NCBI RefSeq assembly: GCF_947179165.1
Contig: NC_077240.1
Location: 28,500,001-28,564,000, forward strand
DNA length: 64,000 bases
From: Solanum dulcamara
Lineage: Eukaryota > Streptophyta > Magnoliopsida > Solanales > Solanaceae
Reading direction: 5' to 3'
Below, piece by piece: positions 37,374-50,262 of the stretch (position 1 is the stretch's first letter; each line of letters opens with the position of its first letter). The notes beneath the pieces were generated by a model. It was not told where the DNA came from and did not search any database. It saw only the letters and a program-made list of their open reading frames with translations. Both the position numbers and the translations under genes were made by a program.

Positions 37374-37729
37374 ATAATTAAAAATTGTATCGAGAAGGAC
37401 CGGAAAGGTGGAAACAAGATCAGCTATAATTTGATCATTATGAACAAATCCAAAATCTTTATAGATAGAGCACATAATTAATTCCCAACCCTGGGGTGAA
37501 TGAAATCCGATACATAAATCAGTTAATAAAAGAATAGAAAAAGCTTTTACTGAGTCACTTAAGTTATATAGGAATTTCAGAGCCCAAGAGTTAAGAATAA
37601 CAAGTTTTTCATTACCCAAAATTGAATACCCACTTAGAATAATGAAACATATGGTATTTGTTGAGAAGTGCAAAATCGTATGGATATGATTCTTATTTTG
37701 TATTTTGATTAATTGGATCGTTTCTTTGT
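37374..37729 (-). pseudogene. cemA: Plastid DNA insertion: cemA fragment
   Basis: On the - strand the sequence reads the middle and C-terminal part of the chloroplast envelope membrane protein CemA, starting at TIQLIK. Visible words are [49 protein letters not shown] and [11 protein letters not shown], ending in LDTIFNY. After that, LTR sequence resumes. In the plastid this protein sits in the inner envelope and acts in proton/inorganic carbon uptake. The frame is still open, with replacements relative to the plastid gene I remember. The homologous LTR end at 9236-9690 lacks the insertion. The boundaries are precise to a few bases. Confidence 0.9.
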
Positions 37730-38445
37730 CCTTTTCTTTAATTCTTTACTTTATTTAGCTCTTTATTTTGTGAACTCATGATATTTGTTGCTAACTTCTT
37801 GACTTTTTTTTTAATTAACTAAGATGAATCCTCAATGGGAAAATTAGAGGTTTTACAACGATTTTATCTTTATTTCACTTTCTCATTCATTCATGTTATT
37901 TATATATTCGTTAGTTCTAATGTAAGTTTTCTAAAAACTAATTTAGTTGGTCTTTTAGCCAAATTTAGGAATTTGTAAGAATGACTTAAGGATCGCCTAT
38001 ATCCTTTCATAGTTATTGAACAAGGTTCTTTTAATCCCCGTTTATGTCTTTGAATTAATCGTTTAGTTAAAAACTTGAGTATGGATAAAATTGTTAACTT
38101 AAAATTATTTTAAAACTTTACAAGTAACAAAAGATTTTGTCATTTCTAACAAATATTTTTACAAGTAATTTTAATTTTCTTTAAAAATAGCCAATTTTTT
38201 TAATCCGTCGGTCAATCGCATGTTAGCAAACCCTTTAAGGTGCGTAAAATCTTTCTTAGAGGGTTGCTTGAACTGTTATTCGACTTTGATTTCTTTTCAA
38301 AATTTCTTTTTTTAAATAGTTTCTTAATTTTCCTAAAATTAAGTGGCGACTCTAAATTCCTATTTTTTTAATTTAATGATTTTTTTCGCCTAGTTATGAA
38401 AAGGTTTTAAAACTTAACTTTCGAAATCGGATTGTAACTCCGCCA

Positions 38446-39797
38446 CTCTATTTTGTTTCATGAATATGTGTGTCACTGATGCTTCTCTTAGCCTCTACAT
38501 TAAGGATCTACGTTCAAGAGCAATGTTAGTGTAGAGTAAATTGTCATGTTTTAGCATATCTAAACTTTCATAGAATTCAGGTTAATCTTTAAAAAAAATT
38601 AGGTTATGATTGATTGCCAGTTAGAGGCAAAGAGCTTTGAGTTCTATGGAGAATCTTGCTCATAATGCTTAAGACCTAATCACCTTTGCGATTTTTATGA
38701 TTCCACTCAGTCCCTTGTCCTAATTGATTTGTGTTAAGTTTGAACTTTCCGATTAGAGGGGCTCCCAATTAACAAGAATGGTTGTGTATTGACAATTAGG
38801 AGCATTGTTGTGACTGATGATGAGGTGGTACTTTGTGGCTTGATAAAGTACATTGTTGAAGGAGATGTATTCCTTTTTCTTATTAAAAGTTTATCATTCT
38901 TTTGGAGCCAAATGTTCCAAAAATAGTAAGGAAATATGGCTTCCCATGGCAGATGTGCATTATAAGGCTTCCTTTTAATTGCTTTCCATAATTGGCCTCA
39001 AGTTTCAATAGTGAGGTTGGGTGCTATAGCAAATTGCACTAAAGTGTTGTTAGAAATAACAGTTGTCCAGAATTGAGTAGAGTTGGGCCAACCAAAGAAA
39101 AAATGATTAATGTCTTCAGTTGTATGTCCACGAAAGTTGCAGTTTTGGTTCTCCTCAATTCCTATCCTATGCAAGTATTGAGTTGTGGGGAGCCTTTCAT
39201 GTTGTATGAGCCATTGAAAGATTTTAATTTTATTTGGGCCAAGAATTCTTGATACTCAGTTGAAATTTTTCTTGGAAATTTTCTTATTGTCGTGGGATGA
39301 ATGGTTATAAATGAGGATATAAGCACTACTAGTGGTGAACTTGCCATTGTTTGTTAGTCCCCAAATAAGATTGTCTTCCCTTACATTATTTGGCATAAGA
39401 TGGGTAGTCTTAATACTAGCCTTTATTTCAATGGGTAAGGGTATTGAGAGGCCAATCAGATCCAGTTGCCATTTCTTCTAAGATTGCTAACCTTCGCTAT
39501 CTCATCCTCTTTCCCCAAAAGGCATTGGATCATGCTTCTAATGGCTACATCATGAGGGAGTCATGAGTCATTAAAAAAGTTCATCTTTGTGCCCTTGCGG
39601 ACTATTCATCTATGACTCTTTTTACCATCTTTCCATTCCTCCAAGACACATCTCAATGTTCTAGATATTGGAATTTTTCCTCCCGTTAGAACCTAATTTA
39701 GAGCATTTTCTTAAAAGAATTTTACCCCAATGGTTATTCTGATTATGGTACAACCTCTAGTCTAGACTTGAATGAAGGGCTCTGTTCTTAATATCAC
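38446..39797 (-). pseudogene. L1-type LINE fragment: zf-RVT and RNase H-like part of ORF2
   Basis: On the - strand, across frames, the same domain words occur as in 7844-9235: KIFQWLIQHERLPTTQYL-like (about 39230-39180), IGIEENQNCNF (39165-39130), GWPNSTQFW-like (about 39090), LIVNTQPFLLIGSPSN (about 38795-38750) and HIFMKQNRVA (about 38470-38445). Stops and frame changes are frequent. This copy aligns with the other over the full length in opposite orientation. The C-terminal end of the same LINE probably lies at 30605-30720. Confidence 0.72.
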
Positions 39798-40165
39798 TGT
39801 AACGATTCATTAGGTCGTTTTGAGTACTAGAATTTTTTATTTAATAAAAGACTCATTCTGTAAATTTTTAATGTGTATTTTGGATTATTCGATAACTACG
39901 ATTATTTAATTGAGGATAACTTTAGCTAATTAATTTAGTTAGTGGGCTAAAATGATAATTTATTTTATACCGTATACCACTTATCTTATATAGTACTTGT
40001 TAAAATAAAGTGGAATAGGGTTTAATATTTTATTTGTCCACTACTATGCATAACTGAAATGAGAAAAGAGAGAAGACGAGAACATACCTGTGGACGATGG
40101 AAGCAGCTCAAATTGCTTCAGGTAACCACCGAAATCCCTGTAATGTTACAAGGTTATATTAGTAT
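39798..40165 (+). mobile_element. Fragment of a gypsy LTR
   Basis: It starts TGTAACGATTCATTAGG, the reverse-complement end of the solo LTR family at 31076-33182. It is broken off at about 40165 after GGTTATATTAGT. It is the inverted partner of 7478-7843. Confidence 0.6.
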
Positions 40166-40726
40166 ATTGTATTGTTGAATTGAGGGAAAAGGAATGGAAA
40201 TTTCAAGAAATTTTAGGTGATAAATTGGTCACTGTTCGTTTTTTATTTTAGGAAGGGGACAAGTTTTAGTTTTCTTTATTATGAATGATTGAGGCAATGA
40301 TTAAGTTTTTGGAATTGACATATATACAATATAAGATAGGTATTGGTTCTACGAATTTTCTCTTGCTGCGTTATTAAGTCATAGTTAATTTTGGTTTTAA
40401 CTTATTCTATTAATTATCATATTATGATTCAAGTTTTGATATATTGGGATAAGTAATTAAGTAATAGGTGTATATATATATATATATATATATTCAATTT
40501 TTATTTTATAAAATATTTAAATATGTGTTTAAATTTATTTAAACATACCAATTACTAAATTTACTAATCATAGGTCATATTAATAAAAAAAATAAGTAAT
40601 GATTTGCAAGTTATTAGATTGGTATAACGTACGTGAAATCAAATTTTGGGAAACCAATAGAAAAAATTGGTCCTTTGTATAACATTTTTTCTCTATAAAT
40701 CCATCTTTTTAAAGTATATTATTATC
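40166..40726. other. AT-rich spacer
   Basis: A (TA)n microsatellite lies at 40472-40492. No gene or transposon end is seen up to the hAT target duplication. Confidence 0.5.
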
Positions 40727-41329
40727 ATGATAGCTAGGGGTGTTCATGGTTCGGTTTGGATCGGTTATTGATTAAAATCATAACCAAATCAATTTAATTG
40801 GTTATTAAATGTCTAAAATCATAACCAAATCAAGTAAAATAATAACCACAGGTTAGGTTATTGTCGGTTTGATTCGGTTATTCGATTTATGACTAACCGA
40901 GACAATTCACGGGCCACAAGGGCAAATTTTGCTGCATATTGAGGGAAAGACATGCTGATAGACTTACAAGTTACAACGCATTTTAAATTTAAAAGAACAA
41001 GTCAAACAGATGTTCCAAAATACAAACAACTTTGTCCATTAAAATGAAAAAATTACATATTTAAACTAAAGTAACTAGAGAATCCATAATATAATCAAAA
41101 GTACTTCGACCTTCTTCCTTACCTTAAGCTCCAAAGTCCAAACTAATCAATGCTCAAAACAGTGTCCGGATAATCTGCAAAAGAAATCACGATATTAGGC
41201 ATTAAATGTCTAAAAACATAAAGGTATAGCAGCTCAGCCAACAAATATAGCAATAAGTCAAACAACTTATGCCCAAAACTTAAAGTGCAACTGAAAAAAA
41301 TTTAACAGCAGCAGCACAGCTGAATAATT

Positions 41330-42235
41330 TAGAGTATTGTGGTGTTGTGCTGCTGACACTGAAGACCTGCAACACTTTACATTTGGAATTCTCTCATTGT
41401 TTGCTTCTTTTGTGCAGGTACATCCAGGACCTGCAGTATCCAAAAAGCTAAATATGACCCCTCATGGTGTTCTCCATCACCACCAAACTTCAAACAACTT
41501 GAAGAATCCAAGAACTACAGCTTGGTTCATCCAAGAGTTGCTGAACAAGCTGACCAACACCATTAACAAATTTCAAGATTTCTAATGGACATTGCAGACT
41601 TGCAGTGCTGCAGCAGTTGATCTAATTCATGAAGTTCTTCCATATCCAAAGGGAGCACTACATGGTGCAAACACCTTGCAGCAGCTCTTAGCAACCTGTA
41701 ACACATTGCAGAGCTGCAACATCTACAACAACAGCACCCAACAACCTTCAACACCTTGCAGAGCTGCAGACTTGCAGCAAACTGCAACATCCAGCAACAA
41801 ATCCTTAAACTACATAACAACAACTTCAGCATCCAACAATTGTAACATCTTTAGCAACCAACAATTACAACAACTTCAGCATCTAACAACAGTTGAGCTA
41901 CTCTTGGAGTTTTTCCATTTGTATAAATAACCCCATGAAGCTTCTCAGACAATGCAGTGATGCAGCACCCAGCAACAACAACACCCAACAACATGTACCT
42001 CAACTACACAGCTACCTACACAGCTCCAACACAATCATACTTGGAAGTTGGAACCTGCAACATCCAACAACTAGCAGCATCTGCAAACCTGCAACAGTGG
42101 ATCAAACAAAGAAGGGATTTTTTTCTAAATTCAGACAGTTCAGCAGCGGCAGCAGCACTGCTGAAACTGTGGCAGCATCACAGTTCAGCAGCAGCAGCTC
42201 AGTTTCGAGCTCTCAATATTAAAGTGTAGCAACAC
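41330..42235. repeat. CAG/CAA-rich degenerate repeat region inside the hAT element
   Basis: Nearly 900 bp carry recurring CAGCAGC, CAACAAC, TTGCAGAGCTGCA and CAGCATC words. Several overlapping frames on both strands (up to 112 codons) are by-products. No domain is recognised. It lies 3' of the transposase on the transposase strand. Confidence 0.6.
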
Positions 42236-42343
42236 ATATTAAAGTGACAACAATTAGCTAAAATACCATAGAAAGCTCAAAGTTTCAACAACTATCTTTC
42301 TAAGATAGTAATTTGCAGGGAGTGAAACAAATATTCATATAGT

Positions 42344-44469
42344 TAATTATGTAAAATTACCCTTTTCAGCGATCTCAAGTTTTTGAATTTCTTCTAAAAG
42401 GTCTTCAAGCCTGCATTCTTTAGATGTTGACCGCAATCATTGTTGACAACAAACAAGAGCTTCAGCCGTCTTTGTCGATAGAGAACTTCGATAACAATCA
42501 AGTATCCAACCGTCGGTGCTAAAAGCTGATTTCGAGGCAACAGTAGATGTAGGAATAACAAGCACATCTCTTGCAATCCTAGAGACAAAAGAATATCTTT
42601 CAGATGAAGATTTCCACCAAGTCAAGATATTGAAATCCTTAATCTTCTCCAGATCATCCATCAAATAATTTTCAAGATCAGACTTATTATCACCACCATT
42701 CTCATCTTCAAGAAATTTCTCCCATTGCGATTGCCACACATTAGAATTATTGATTGCACTAATTTAACTCATCATACTAGTTTGATCTCCAATATTTTCA
42801 CTAGAAGGCCTAGAAATAGAATTCTTATAATGATTATACAAGCGATTTAAAGTGTTCACCACTTTAGTAGACTTTCCATTTCCCTCCACAAGATCATAAA
42901 AATTGTTAAAAAGGAACTTCACATAACGAGGATCCAACACAATGGCAACAAATAACAACATGTTCATATCCTTAAAATCACCCCAATATTTATCAAACTT
43001 AATTTTCATCTTCCTAGCTATATCAGTCAAAATTGAATCGCTACAATTCGAATACTGGACAATTATGCTTTGAAGATTAAAAAGCTCATGAAAGAAACAA
43101 TTTGAAGTAACATGCAAAGTACTCAAAAACTTCAAAGTGGTTTTATAGAAAATCTCAAGAAACTTGAGAAAGACTTTCACATTCTTCCAATCTTCCGAAG
43201 ATAAATGCACTGTTGTTCCACTTAATTCAAGACAATAGTTAAAGTACTTATGATCATCAATATACATTCGTGAAAAGGCTTTTTCAAATTGTATAGCTGT
43301 ATTGAACATCAAGTATGTAGAGTTCCACCTCGTCTCAACATCTAAACTCAAAAGGCCATGGGTGTCTAGTTTAACTTCTCAACATATGACTTAAAGGAAG
43401 CAGATCTTGCAGGAGAAGACTTAACATATTTCACAGCACGTCTTACCCGAGAAATGGACTCATTTTCTTCACTCAATCCTTCTTTTACAATTAAATTCAA
43501 GATATGAGCATTACACCGAACGTGTAAAAAATTATTTTCCAAGATGACACCATTCCAATCATTAATTCTCCCTTTCAAGTACCTGATTGCAGCATCATTA
43601 GCTGATGCATTATCTAGTGTCACAATGAATATATTCTCGATCTCCCATTCTAACAAACAAGCTTCAATTCCTTTTGCAATTGTCTCACCCTTATGATCTG
43701 GAGTTTGAAAAAAGTTAAGATTTTTTTTTTGCATATTCCATTGATAATCAATTCAGTGACCAGTAATGACCATATAAGTCAAATTTTGGATTGACGTTTA
43801 TGTGTCGCTAGTAAGACAAACACATTGATCTTTAACAAGCCTTTTAAGCTTTTATTTCTCTTCTTCATAAATTTTTAAACATTGTCTAGCAATAGTAATG
43901 CGAGAAGGTAACTCAAAATTAGGTAAAACAACCGCCATTAGCCTCTTAAAGCCTTCCCCCTCAACGACTCTAAATGGTTGTTCATTTATTATAACAAACT
44001 CGGCAATGGCCCTTCTAACTTCGACAACATTATAAACAACCTTTTCCAAACCTCCTTGCCCCCTTTCTTTAATAGGTTTAATATTGAGTGTTGTCTGCTT
44101 CCTATCAATGGTCTTAAAAGGGTATTTTTCATACTTGTTAAGCAAATGTCCCCAAAGATTAGAAGTCTCATAATTAGAAGGGCAAGCCAAGTCTTTGGGG
44201 CAGTACTTGCATTTTGCCCTCAATTTCCCTATTTTATTAATAAACTGTGTGTAATGATCCCAAATTTTAGATGTTCTTCTACCATTATCCCTAGGGCTAG
44301 GGTCTGTTCTTCTTCTACAAGGAATAGTTCTTTTCTGCTTTTTACGAGGTTTACGCACTGAAGAAGTATTAGGAGCATTACCATGTGCTTGAGTTATAGC
44401 AGATGTTAGTGTTATTGTACTATCTTTAGGAAGCTCCAAATCTTCAACCTCTGTAACTGTCCTTTTCAT
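42344..44469 (-). pseudogene. hAT transposase, RICESLEEPER-like, inactivated
   Basis: The ATG is at 44469 on the - strand. A BED zinc finger is visible at about residues 66-115 ([16 protein letters not shown], the final [11 protein letters not shown]). The RNase H-like core follows: SIQNLTYMVITGH (about 43780), TLDNASANDAAI (about 43620), HVRCNAHILNLIV (about 43520) and DVETRWNSTYLM (about 43340). The C-terminal dimerisation domain has STVASKSAFSTDGW and YRSSLSTKTAEALV (42560-42450). Three in-frame stops lie at 43740-43855, a frameshift near 43370, a stop near 42770 and one near 42436 where Trp is expected. The length of about 700 codons is normal for the family. It cannot make a working enzyme. 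Confidence 0.9.
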
Positions 44470-45843
44470 CTGAAAAATATTAGAAGTTTAGGACCCATTC
44501 GGACAAGAAAAAATAAAGGTAAAAATTCAAAACAGAAAAGGAAACAACTTAAAATCAACTTAAACATTCGAAAAAGAAAAGAAAACAACTTAAACATTTG
44601 AAACAAAAAAGGAAACAATTTAAATTCAACTTAAAATTCGAAAAATTTCTTACAAACCTTCTGGAAATTTAACAATCTTGTACTTGAGGAGTTAAGGTTG
44701 CTCTTGAGCCTTCACTGTTACTGTGACTTTGTGAGAACTGAGAAACCAACGTGAGCTTAAAGGCTTGAAGTTTCCGCTTCTTCGGCTGAACTTGGAACTT
44801 GGAACTTGGAAGTGGAACAAAATTGTAAAAGGAAAAGAGAGTAGGATTTTTAAGTTTTCACTCTAAACCCTTATGTTATGCTGCTGGGCCTGGCTGCTGC
44901 TAGACATTTTAGGAAATAGATTAATAGAGTATTAAAAATTTCAAAGGAGAAGGGAGGTAAAATTTGAGCAATGGATCATATTTTTCAAATTGGGCTTGAG
45001 AGTTGGGCTTGGATTGTTGGATTTGGGCTGTTAGACATATTATAAAATATATTTAATTACTTATGAAAAGCTAATATTATACATATAAATAATTATAAAT
45101 TTTATGTGTATAATTATCGATTTGGTTCGGTTATTTATTCGGTTATTTTTTTCTATAATCATAACCAAATCAAATATTATCGGTTATTCAAATTTAAAAC
45201 CAAACCAAACTAAATGTCGATTTTTTTATTCAGTTTGGTTAAATTTTTGATTTGATTTTGGTTTTAACCAAAACTGTGAACGGCCCTAATGACAGCATAT
45301 GGAAAACAAGAATATCTTATTTATATATATATATATTTTCCAAATGGTGTTTGATACTCAAAGTGAAGTAATTAATTTAAATTTGGCCAAATCCATCAGT
45401 GGCCCCTTAAAGTTGGCTCCAATTTTCACTTAGACATCTAAACCAAGATATATTTATTTTAGACATCTAATGTAAGGGTCTAATGTGTCATTTTGACACT
45501 TTTTAAACAGCTAGCCCCTCGCGTGTTTTGCACTTACCTGAGGCGCGTAAAATCTATTTTTTCATCTGATGTGGCACCAAACAAGGCCTATAACGGTCAT
45601 ATCTCTCTTATCTATATATGTATGCCTCTTCTTCTTCATTTTTGCCCTAATCAGTTCTCTCTTCTTCTTTGTTTTTCTCTCTTTCATGCCCTAATTTCTT
45701 AGATTGTTTCTCTGATTTGGAAAAAGAAAAAGGCAAAAATCAGTTTTCTCTTGTATCTGATTTGGAAAAAGAAAAAGGCAAAAATCAGTTTTCTCTTCTT
45801 CTTTGTTTTTCTCTCTTTCATGTCACTCTTCTCCTACACTTCC

Positions 45844-46302
45844 ATGTCGAGCTTCTCCAACTCTTTCATGGCCTCTTTGGATGAATGTCGATATTGTAAA
45901 TGTGGTAATGAAACACTATTAAAGACTTTTTGGACTCAAACTAAATCCAGATCGTAGATTTTTTACTTGTAAACTTTCAAAGGTAAAGTAATTCTTTATG
46001 TTAATAATTTTACTCATATATTATAACTTTTATTTAATGTGAATCTTAAAGCTCCATTTATTTTCTATAAGTACAACAAAAGAGGAATAAGTATTTTCTG
46101 TTAATTGTGGGCTTCTAATTTTTTTCTGATTGATTTTGTAGAAAATGGGTGGTTGTGATTTTTTTATTGGTATGAAGATCGACACCCTCCTCAAGCAAAT
46201 AAGGTGATTTGGGGTTTGTTGAAGAAAGTCAAGGCTTTTGATGAAAAAATAAATCGAGCAAGAAATATATTTATTATTGGTGTGATCGCTACTGGTTGGT
46301 AG
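45844..46302 (+). pseudogene. GRF zinc-finger protein gene of the MULE, frameshifted
   Basis: Exon 1 starts at the ATG at 45844 and reaches CRYCKCGNETLLKTFWTQT. After a one-base shift the finger continues NPDRRFFTCKL to a GT donor at 45983. Exon 2 starts at 46142 (acceptor TTTTGTAG). It encodes GGCDFF and, after another one-base shift, WYEDRHPPQANKVIWGLL, and stops at 46300. Together these give the conserved pattern of a GRF zinc finger (Cys, Cys, the W-T and N-R-F words, Cys, G-G-C-x-F-F-x-W). Such small proteins are often encoded near plant MULE-type transposons; their role is not established. Both shifts make this copy a pseudogene. Confidence 0.65.
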
Positions 46303-46875
46303 CGATTGGAATATGGAGATTGAGGCCTAATTGTTAAAATGTGTTGTGTTTTTGCTGTAAAGTTGCTTATGTTTTGGATAGGTAGTGGTGCAGTATTATT
46401 TTGATGTTGTTGTTGCTGTAAAGTTGATGTAAAGTTAATGTAAGGGTCTGATGTTGTTGTTGCTGTGATGAAATAATCTTCATGTTGTCGTTGTTGCTGT
46501 AAATTTCTAGCTAAGCCACATTTGTATGTATTTTGATGTTATTGTTGTATACAATTCACAATTCACATCTTGTTGAAGTGAATACATATTTCACTTGTTA
46601 AAAGTTCAAAATCCCTTCACAATGTAACTCAAAAACAGTGGACTGGTTAATACCAACAACAAAAATAGAGACTTCATAAATTTAATATCAAAAACATTTA
46701 ACAATATCACAATGTAACTACAAAAACATAATTCATAATGAATTCAAAGTTAGCATTATGCTAAATACCACAATCAGTGGACTGGTTTAACAAGGTTACA
46801 ATCCTCAAAAGACGTTACACTTTATGTTAAGCTGTTAAGCAATCCGCAATTAGTATTCAAAACTTCAAGCTGCTG

Positions 46876-49800
46876 TTACTTCTTATTTTTGTTTGCCATT
46901 TGCTGCAACTGGTTGGTAGTGACAGCATCTCTATTTTTCCATCTCAAGCCTCTAGGCTTAAAACAAAGGTCTATGCCCGTTGAACTTGCATCCTTAAAAT
47001 TTGAACCTGTTGGCAGAATCCTTTGACTTGAAGTCCCTGGCTGTTTTTACAGAAAAAGAGAAACCAAAATTAGTAAGTAAGCTGCACTACTAAAGATTAG
47101 TATGTAACCAAAGGAGAAAACAACATACATTGAGTATTTGGATCCCACTTGCACTTGTGAATATGCCAAATTCAATATTACTTGATCCACCATATGATGG
47201 CTTCTTTGTCCCCCCTCTTGCAGAGTCTTCTCCAGTTGTTGCAACTCTTCTCTTTTGTCCAACAGTCTCTTTTCTCTTCCGAGGTAGTTGACTTGTTATA
47301 CCTCTTGTAAAAGGAATACTTTTATCCACATATGATAGTGGTTGGCTTGAGCTTGTATCATTCACCCTCTTAACTCTACTTGTATCAGCACAAACTGTTG
47401 TTGAAGAAGCATGCTTGCTTGATGTAGTTGATGCAGGTTGGCTGAATGTTGTTGGTTCAGCTTGCAGAGTCTTTTTTTGTTCAGGTTGACTGAAGTTTTT
47501 TGGTTCAGGTTGGCAACTTCCTTGTGAGCTTTGACCAGTAAATTGTGAATTATAGATAGCTGCTTCTGAACTTTGACCAGCAATCTGAATATTTAACCAC
47601 AAAATATATGTTCATTAAAAATTCAACAAGTGATTAAAAAAGACACAAGCAAGTATAAATTATGTTACCTTGCAATATCTCTTGTTAAGACCTTGTTGTT
47701 TACACATGGAACAAGTCTGTTTCACCCCTTGTTTGGACATTTTTCCATACTTCTTTCTTGGTTCATCTTTGCCCTTTCTTCTACTTTTTGCAGGTCTGCC
47801 AGGCATTGGTTTAGGTTCAGGAGGTTCAATCCTTGGATTGTTAGTTTCAGGCCACATCTTCATATTTGGAATTGGTTGGATGAAATGACTATAAGCCTTT
47901 AAGAAGGAATCATTCTTATACCAATGCTCCACAAGAGGTTCAGGCTCCTGTTCTATGTGGCACAAAGCAGCAATAGCATGTTGGCATGGAATGCCTCTCA
48001 GTTGCCAAGTTCTACAACTACAAACTCTATCAGCCAAGTTAATTGTATGCCTGTACTCTCCTTCTCCAATCTCAAACCCAACATCAGCATTCCAAAGCAC
48101 CTTGCATGTCCTAGACTTGTCCTTATTCTCCTCTAAGACAAGTCTAGCCATAGGTGCAATATCAGATTTCCAGGTGTTGGCAAACTTAATCATGTCCACA
48201 GTTCTTGTCATTATCTTTCTCCTAATTTCCTCCAACATGGTTATTATAGATTTGTGTCTACATGATATGATCCATGAGTTAAAGGTCTCACATATGTTAT
48301 TTTCAACTAAATCACATTTGGAATGCTCTTGAAAAAATGCCCTAACCCATGACACCTTTGGATAATGCAATAGGTCAGCACAAATATCCTTACCAAGTTT
48401 GCTCATTTTATGAAGCTCATCCTTGAACTTCACTTCAAAACTTGACTTTGAACATCTCCAGAATTGTTTTCTCCTTTCCTCTCCTTTCTAGGTTTGATTC
48501 CAATTAGACCAAATGTGTCTAGCACACATTCTAACTTCAGCATTTGATAGCAGTTCAGCAATTGCTGCATGAAAACCCTGCAAAGAAAACAAAATGCAAT
48601 TCAATACTTAATAGATAATCTAATAGCTTTAGCAAATGTAATATGTAATCACCTTTTGCATATCTGCCATCACAGTAAGGCCCTGTCCAGTACCCAACTA
48701 CAGGTCCTCTTTCAAGTAATTGATAAAGAAACTCCAACTATGCTTAGTTTCCTTATCTACAACTGCCCAGGCTATAGGAAACATCTGATTGTTTCCATTC
48801 TTGCCAACTGCTACTAGAAGTTCACTCTTGTAAGCACCATTTAAGAAACATCCATCAAATCCTATTATTCTTCTACATCTTTCCTTCCACCCCTTTTCAA
48901 TGCATCCAAGCACACATAGAAGTATAAAAACAAATTTTTTCCTGGTGTAATTTCTCCATCCATTCTTAAAAAAATAGAACTACCAGGATTGGTCTGTTTT
49001 ATAATCTCAGCATAATCACATAATCTTGCAAATTCCATATTCCAGTCACCCATGGATTCTCTAAAAATCATTAGCTTTGCCTTGTAACAGATGGTCCTAC
49101 CCACATACAATCCTAACTTCTCCCTGCACAATTCTTGTATTTCCCAAATCTTTATGGATGATTGTTTAGTTATTTCATCCCTGAATTTGTTTGCTAGGAA
49201 TTTACTTGTACACATTTTGTTCTTATTTGATGGAGAACACTTATGTATATGATGGTAGTTCTTGATCAAAAATTTACCAGAATCTCTATCAGTTGCACCA
49301 TAACACAACCATTTGCATTTTTCTTTTAATTTACATTTAGCCCTCACTCTATAAATTTCATTAGGCCTTAACTTAATCTGATAATTATTTTCTACTGCAT
49401 AATTTGCCAAAGCCTTTCTAAATTGTTTAGCATTTTCAAAAATCATTCCAAGTTCAAAAATAGAGACTTCACATTCAGTATCATACCTGACATTTTTACT
49501 TTTCCTTCTTCCTGGTTGATCAACACCCCTAACAACTTCTACATCTACCATATCTGTGCTATTATCACTATCATAGTCTGAACTATCAATATACTCTTCA
49601 TCTTCTCCTAATCTGCCAACATATCTATCTTTCTTATTTCTTCCAATATCTTCAAAGCCTCTATCAATACCAGCTTCACCTACTGGTATTTCTTCAGGTA
49701 CTTTCTTTTTTCTCTTAGGATTAGGATTTCTTTTGTTCCTCCTTTCAGATCTAAAGGATCTCAATTCTTCATCAACATCTGAACCATCTTCATCAGGAAT

Positions 49801-50262
49801 GACATTTATATCCGAGTCACTACTAGGCAGATCTGACTCATTCACATCTGAAACATCCTCAGTCTCATTCACATCTGAAACAGCCTCATTCTCCACATTT
49901 CCAACATCAACAGAGTCTGGCCATGTCAAAAGACCAGCTGGAGTTGACAATTCCTCTAACTCATCAATTTCATGAACCACATAAACATGAAAGTCATCAC
50001 CATCTATTAAGTCTTTCATATAGTCTAACAACTGAATATCAGAAGTAACTTGGACAAATTCATTGTTAATTTCATTTTGATAGTAAAAACCCTTCACATT
50101 TGAGTACCCAAGGTCTTCAGTGTATGAAAGAATCTCGACAAGGCTAAAATGATCTTTATCAATGGCAACGACAAATACATCTACTTCTCCTCTGTAAGTA
50201 GGGTTAGGGTCTGCGATAACATGACCCCCATAATGAAAACATGTCAATATATAGTCGTCCAT
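46876..50262 (-). pseudogene. MULE transposase gene, four exons, inactivated
   Basis: The exons inferred from splice signals are 50262-48653, 48577-47669, 47584-47129 and 47040-46876, and they join in frame except for damage. The N-terminal PB1-like plant mobile domain lies at residues 1-95 (CFHYGGHVIADP, LGYSNVKGFYY), then an acidic linker. The MuDR DNA-binding domain lies at about residues 275-350 (FENAKQFRKALANYAV, CKLKEKCKW). The catalytic core has Asp in GFDGCFLNG (48855), Asp in MADMQK (48665) and Glu in ICETFNSWI (48290). A SWIM finger CSCRTWQLRGIPCQHA (47990) and a zinc knuckle CSMCKQQG (47700) follow, and the C-terminus ends GLRWKNRDAVTT. A one-base frameshift lies near 48895 (AAAAGGGG run), and stops lie at 48698-48700 and near 48489. 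The element is dead but little decayed. Confidence 0.9.

Larger units (their letters stand above)
30721..38445 (+). mobile_element. Ogre/Tat-type LTR inserted in an L1 LINE, with nested insertions
   Basis: It starts TGTTGACACCCAATTTTTGC at 30721. Near the right end is GTGGCGACTCTAAATTCC (38342), as in the LTR at 1-7477. It is interrupted by a solo LTR (31076-33182) and a plastid insertion (37374-37729); without these it is about 5.3 kb. A TATA box lies at 33701 and the sequence downstream is T-rich without frames. The last bases before the LINE (CGGATTGTAACTCCGCCA) do not have a perfect LTR terminus, so the exact end is uncertain. No gag-pol domain occurs, so it is a solo LTR or a long LTR remnant. 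A 250-bp part (34188-34437) recurs at 51766-52025. Confidence 0.6.
40735..45288 (-). mobile_element. hAT transposon with 8-bp target duplication
   Basis: The left end reads TAGGGGTGTTCATGGTT and the right end, in reverse complement, TAGGGCCGTTCACAGTT: short imperfect terminal inverted repeats of the hAT kind. The subterminal regions are rich in GGTTCGGTTATT-type words on both sides. The flanks are ATGATAGC (40727-40734) and ATGACAGC (45289-45296), a duplication with one mismatch in eight. A transposase pseudogene lies on the - strand, and a CAG/CAA-rich region fills 41330-42235. Confidence 0.9.

Noticed and set aside
43978..44361. 127-codon + strand frame
   Set aside because: It is antisense to the hAT transposase N-terminus with its BED finger.
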